Of a stretch of DNA of 5,631 nucleotides, positions 5,187 through 5,631 are shown in pieces; positions within the stretch are counted from its first letter, which is position 1; every line of letters starts with the position of its first letter. This DNA comes from Maritimibacter sp. GTDB lineage: Bacteria > Pseudomonadota > Alphaproteobacteria > Rhodobacterales > Rhodobacteraceae. The translations under genes and the position numbers were made by a program. Location: positions 340 through 5,970 of the forward strand of contig JAGRMP010000407.1 in assembly GCA_020441225.1 (NCBI GenBank). Direction: 5' to 3'. The notes beneath the pieces were generated by a model. That model was not told the origin of the DNA, made no database searches, and worked only from the letters and a program-made list of their open reading frames with translations.

Positions 5187-5631
5187 CTATTCGGTCTCGG
5201 AGGACCTGGCCCAGAGGTTGATCGCCTCCTCGTCGGCATAGCGGTCGATCTCGGCAAGCTCAGCCGCGCTGAACTCGAGGTTCCCCACCGCCCCGGCGCA
5301 ATCCACCACCTGTTCCGGCTTCGACGCACCGATCAGCGCCGTGGTGATCCCGCCGCCGCGCAGCACCCAGGCGATGGCCATCTGCGCCAGCGTCTGCCCC
5401 CGCCCTTCGGCAATCGCGTTGAGCGCCCGCAGGTTCTCGAGCGCCTTGTCGCTCAGCATCTTGGGATCGAGCGACTTGCCCTGCGTCGCCCGGCTGCCCT
5501 CGGGAATGCCGCCCAGGTACTTCTTGGTCAGCATCCCCTGGGCGAGCGGGGTAAAGGCGATGGAGCCCACGCCAAGCTCGGCGAGCGTCTCCCTGAGCCC
5601 GTCGCGCTCGACCCAGCGGTTGAGCATGTTG
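5187..5631 (-). CDS. Aldo/keto reductase, YghZ/Gpr (L-glyceraldehyde 3-phosphate reductase) type, C-terminal part
   Basis: The stop is at 5187 and the frame runs out of the window on the right; 147 residues are visible of about 345 expected. They match the C-terminal half of E. coli YghZ closely in order: NMLNRWVERDGL, GVGSIAFTPLAQGMLTKKYLGGIP (visible 20-43), LDPKMLSDKALENLRALN, RGQTLAQMAIAWVLR (77-91), and the NADPH adenine-phosphate-binding IGASKPEQ (100-107), ending INLWARSS. The family is a cytoplasmic NADPH-dependent (alpha/beta)8-barrel; YghZ reduces L-glyceraldehyde 3-phosphate and methylglyoxal. The catalytic Asp, Tyr, Lys and His lie in the unseen N-terminal half, so activity cannot be confirmed here. 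It also resembles eukaryotic potassium-channel beta subunits, which share this C-terminal pattern. An ATG at 5627 lies inside the gene and is not its start. It is convergent with the MarR-GNAT gene. Confidence 0.88.
   Translation of the reverse strand, partial: NMLNRWVERDGLRETLAELGVGSIAFTPLAQGMLTKKYLGGIPEGSRATQGKSLDPKMLSDKALENLRALNAIAEGRGQTLAQMAIAWVLRGGGITTALIGASKPEQVVDCAGAVGNLEFSAAELAEIDRYADEEAINLWARSSETE

Noticed and set aside
298..5631. A linked thiol/aldehyde detoxification system made of the GST and the aldo/keto reductase
   Set aside because: The genes are over 4 kb apart, on opposite strands, and separated by nadD, dacB and others; nothing in the sequence links them.

Overview
The window looks like ordinary chromosomal DNA from a GC-rich alphaproteobacterium. 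The most likely group is the Rhodobacterales (Roseobacter/Rhodobacter type). This rests on high GC with strong third-position GC, and on the look of the NadD N-terminus, the small c-type cytochrome and the GST; no tree or database search was made. There are seven protein genes, two of them cut by the window edges. No RNA gene, insertion sequence, CRISPR array or prophage gene was seen, and every gap between genes is under 300 bases.

Layout, left to right: (1) 1-155 (+), the C-terminal end of a TerB-like protein. (2) 298-996 (+), a glutathione S-transferase family protein of the YfcG/YghU (Nu-class) type. (3) A GC hairpin at 1041-1075 separates it from the convergent gene 1134-1541 (-), a small exported mono-haem c-type cytochrome. 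(4) 1542-1741 is a 200-base non-coding spacer with three 14-bp repeats. (5) 1742-3235 (-), dacB, a PBP4-type D-Ala-D-Ala carboxypeptidase/endopeptidase with a twin-arginine (Tat) signal and all three penicillin-binding motifs. (6) 3236-3416, an AT-richer spacer with a good promoter-like sequence on the opposite (+) strand. (7) 3417-4028 (-), nadD, nicotinate-nucleotide adenylyltransferase. (8) 4029-4130, a divergent regulatory spacer with overlapping inverted repeats. (9) 4131-5057 (+), a fusion of a MarR-type regulator and a GNAT acetyltransferase. (10) 5116-5159, two abutting perfect palindromes between convergent genes. (11) 5187-5631 (-), the C-terminal part of a YghZ/Gpr-type aldo/keto reductase.

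Functionally this is a mixed housekeeping neighbourhood: NAD synthesis (nadD), cell-wall remodelling (dacB), periplasmic electron transfer (cytochrome), and thiol/aldehyde metabolism (GST, aldo/keto reductase). I see no sign of one multi-gene system. The most interesting parts are regulatory: a 19-bp perfect inverted repeat with an overlapping extra half-site in front of the MarR-GNAT gene and shared with divergent nadD; the MarR-GNAT fusion, with an altered acetyl-CoA loop; and the paired TTCGAA-centred palindromes, which can pair in alternative ways. I found no convincing undescribed system.
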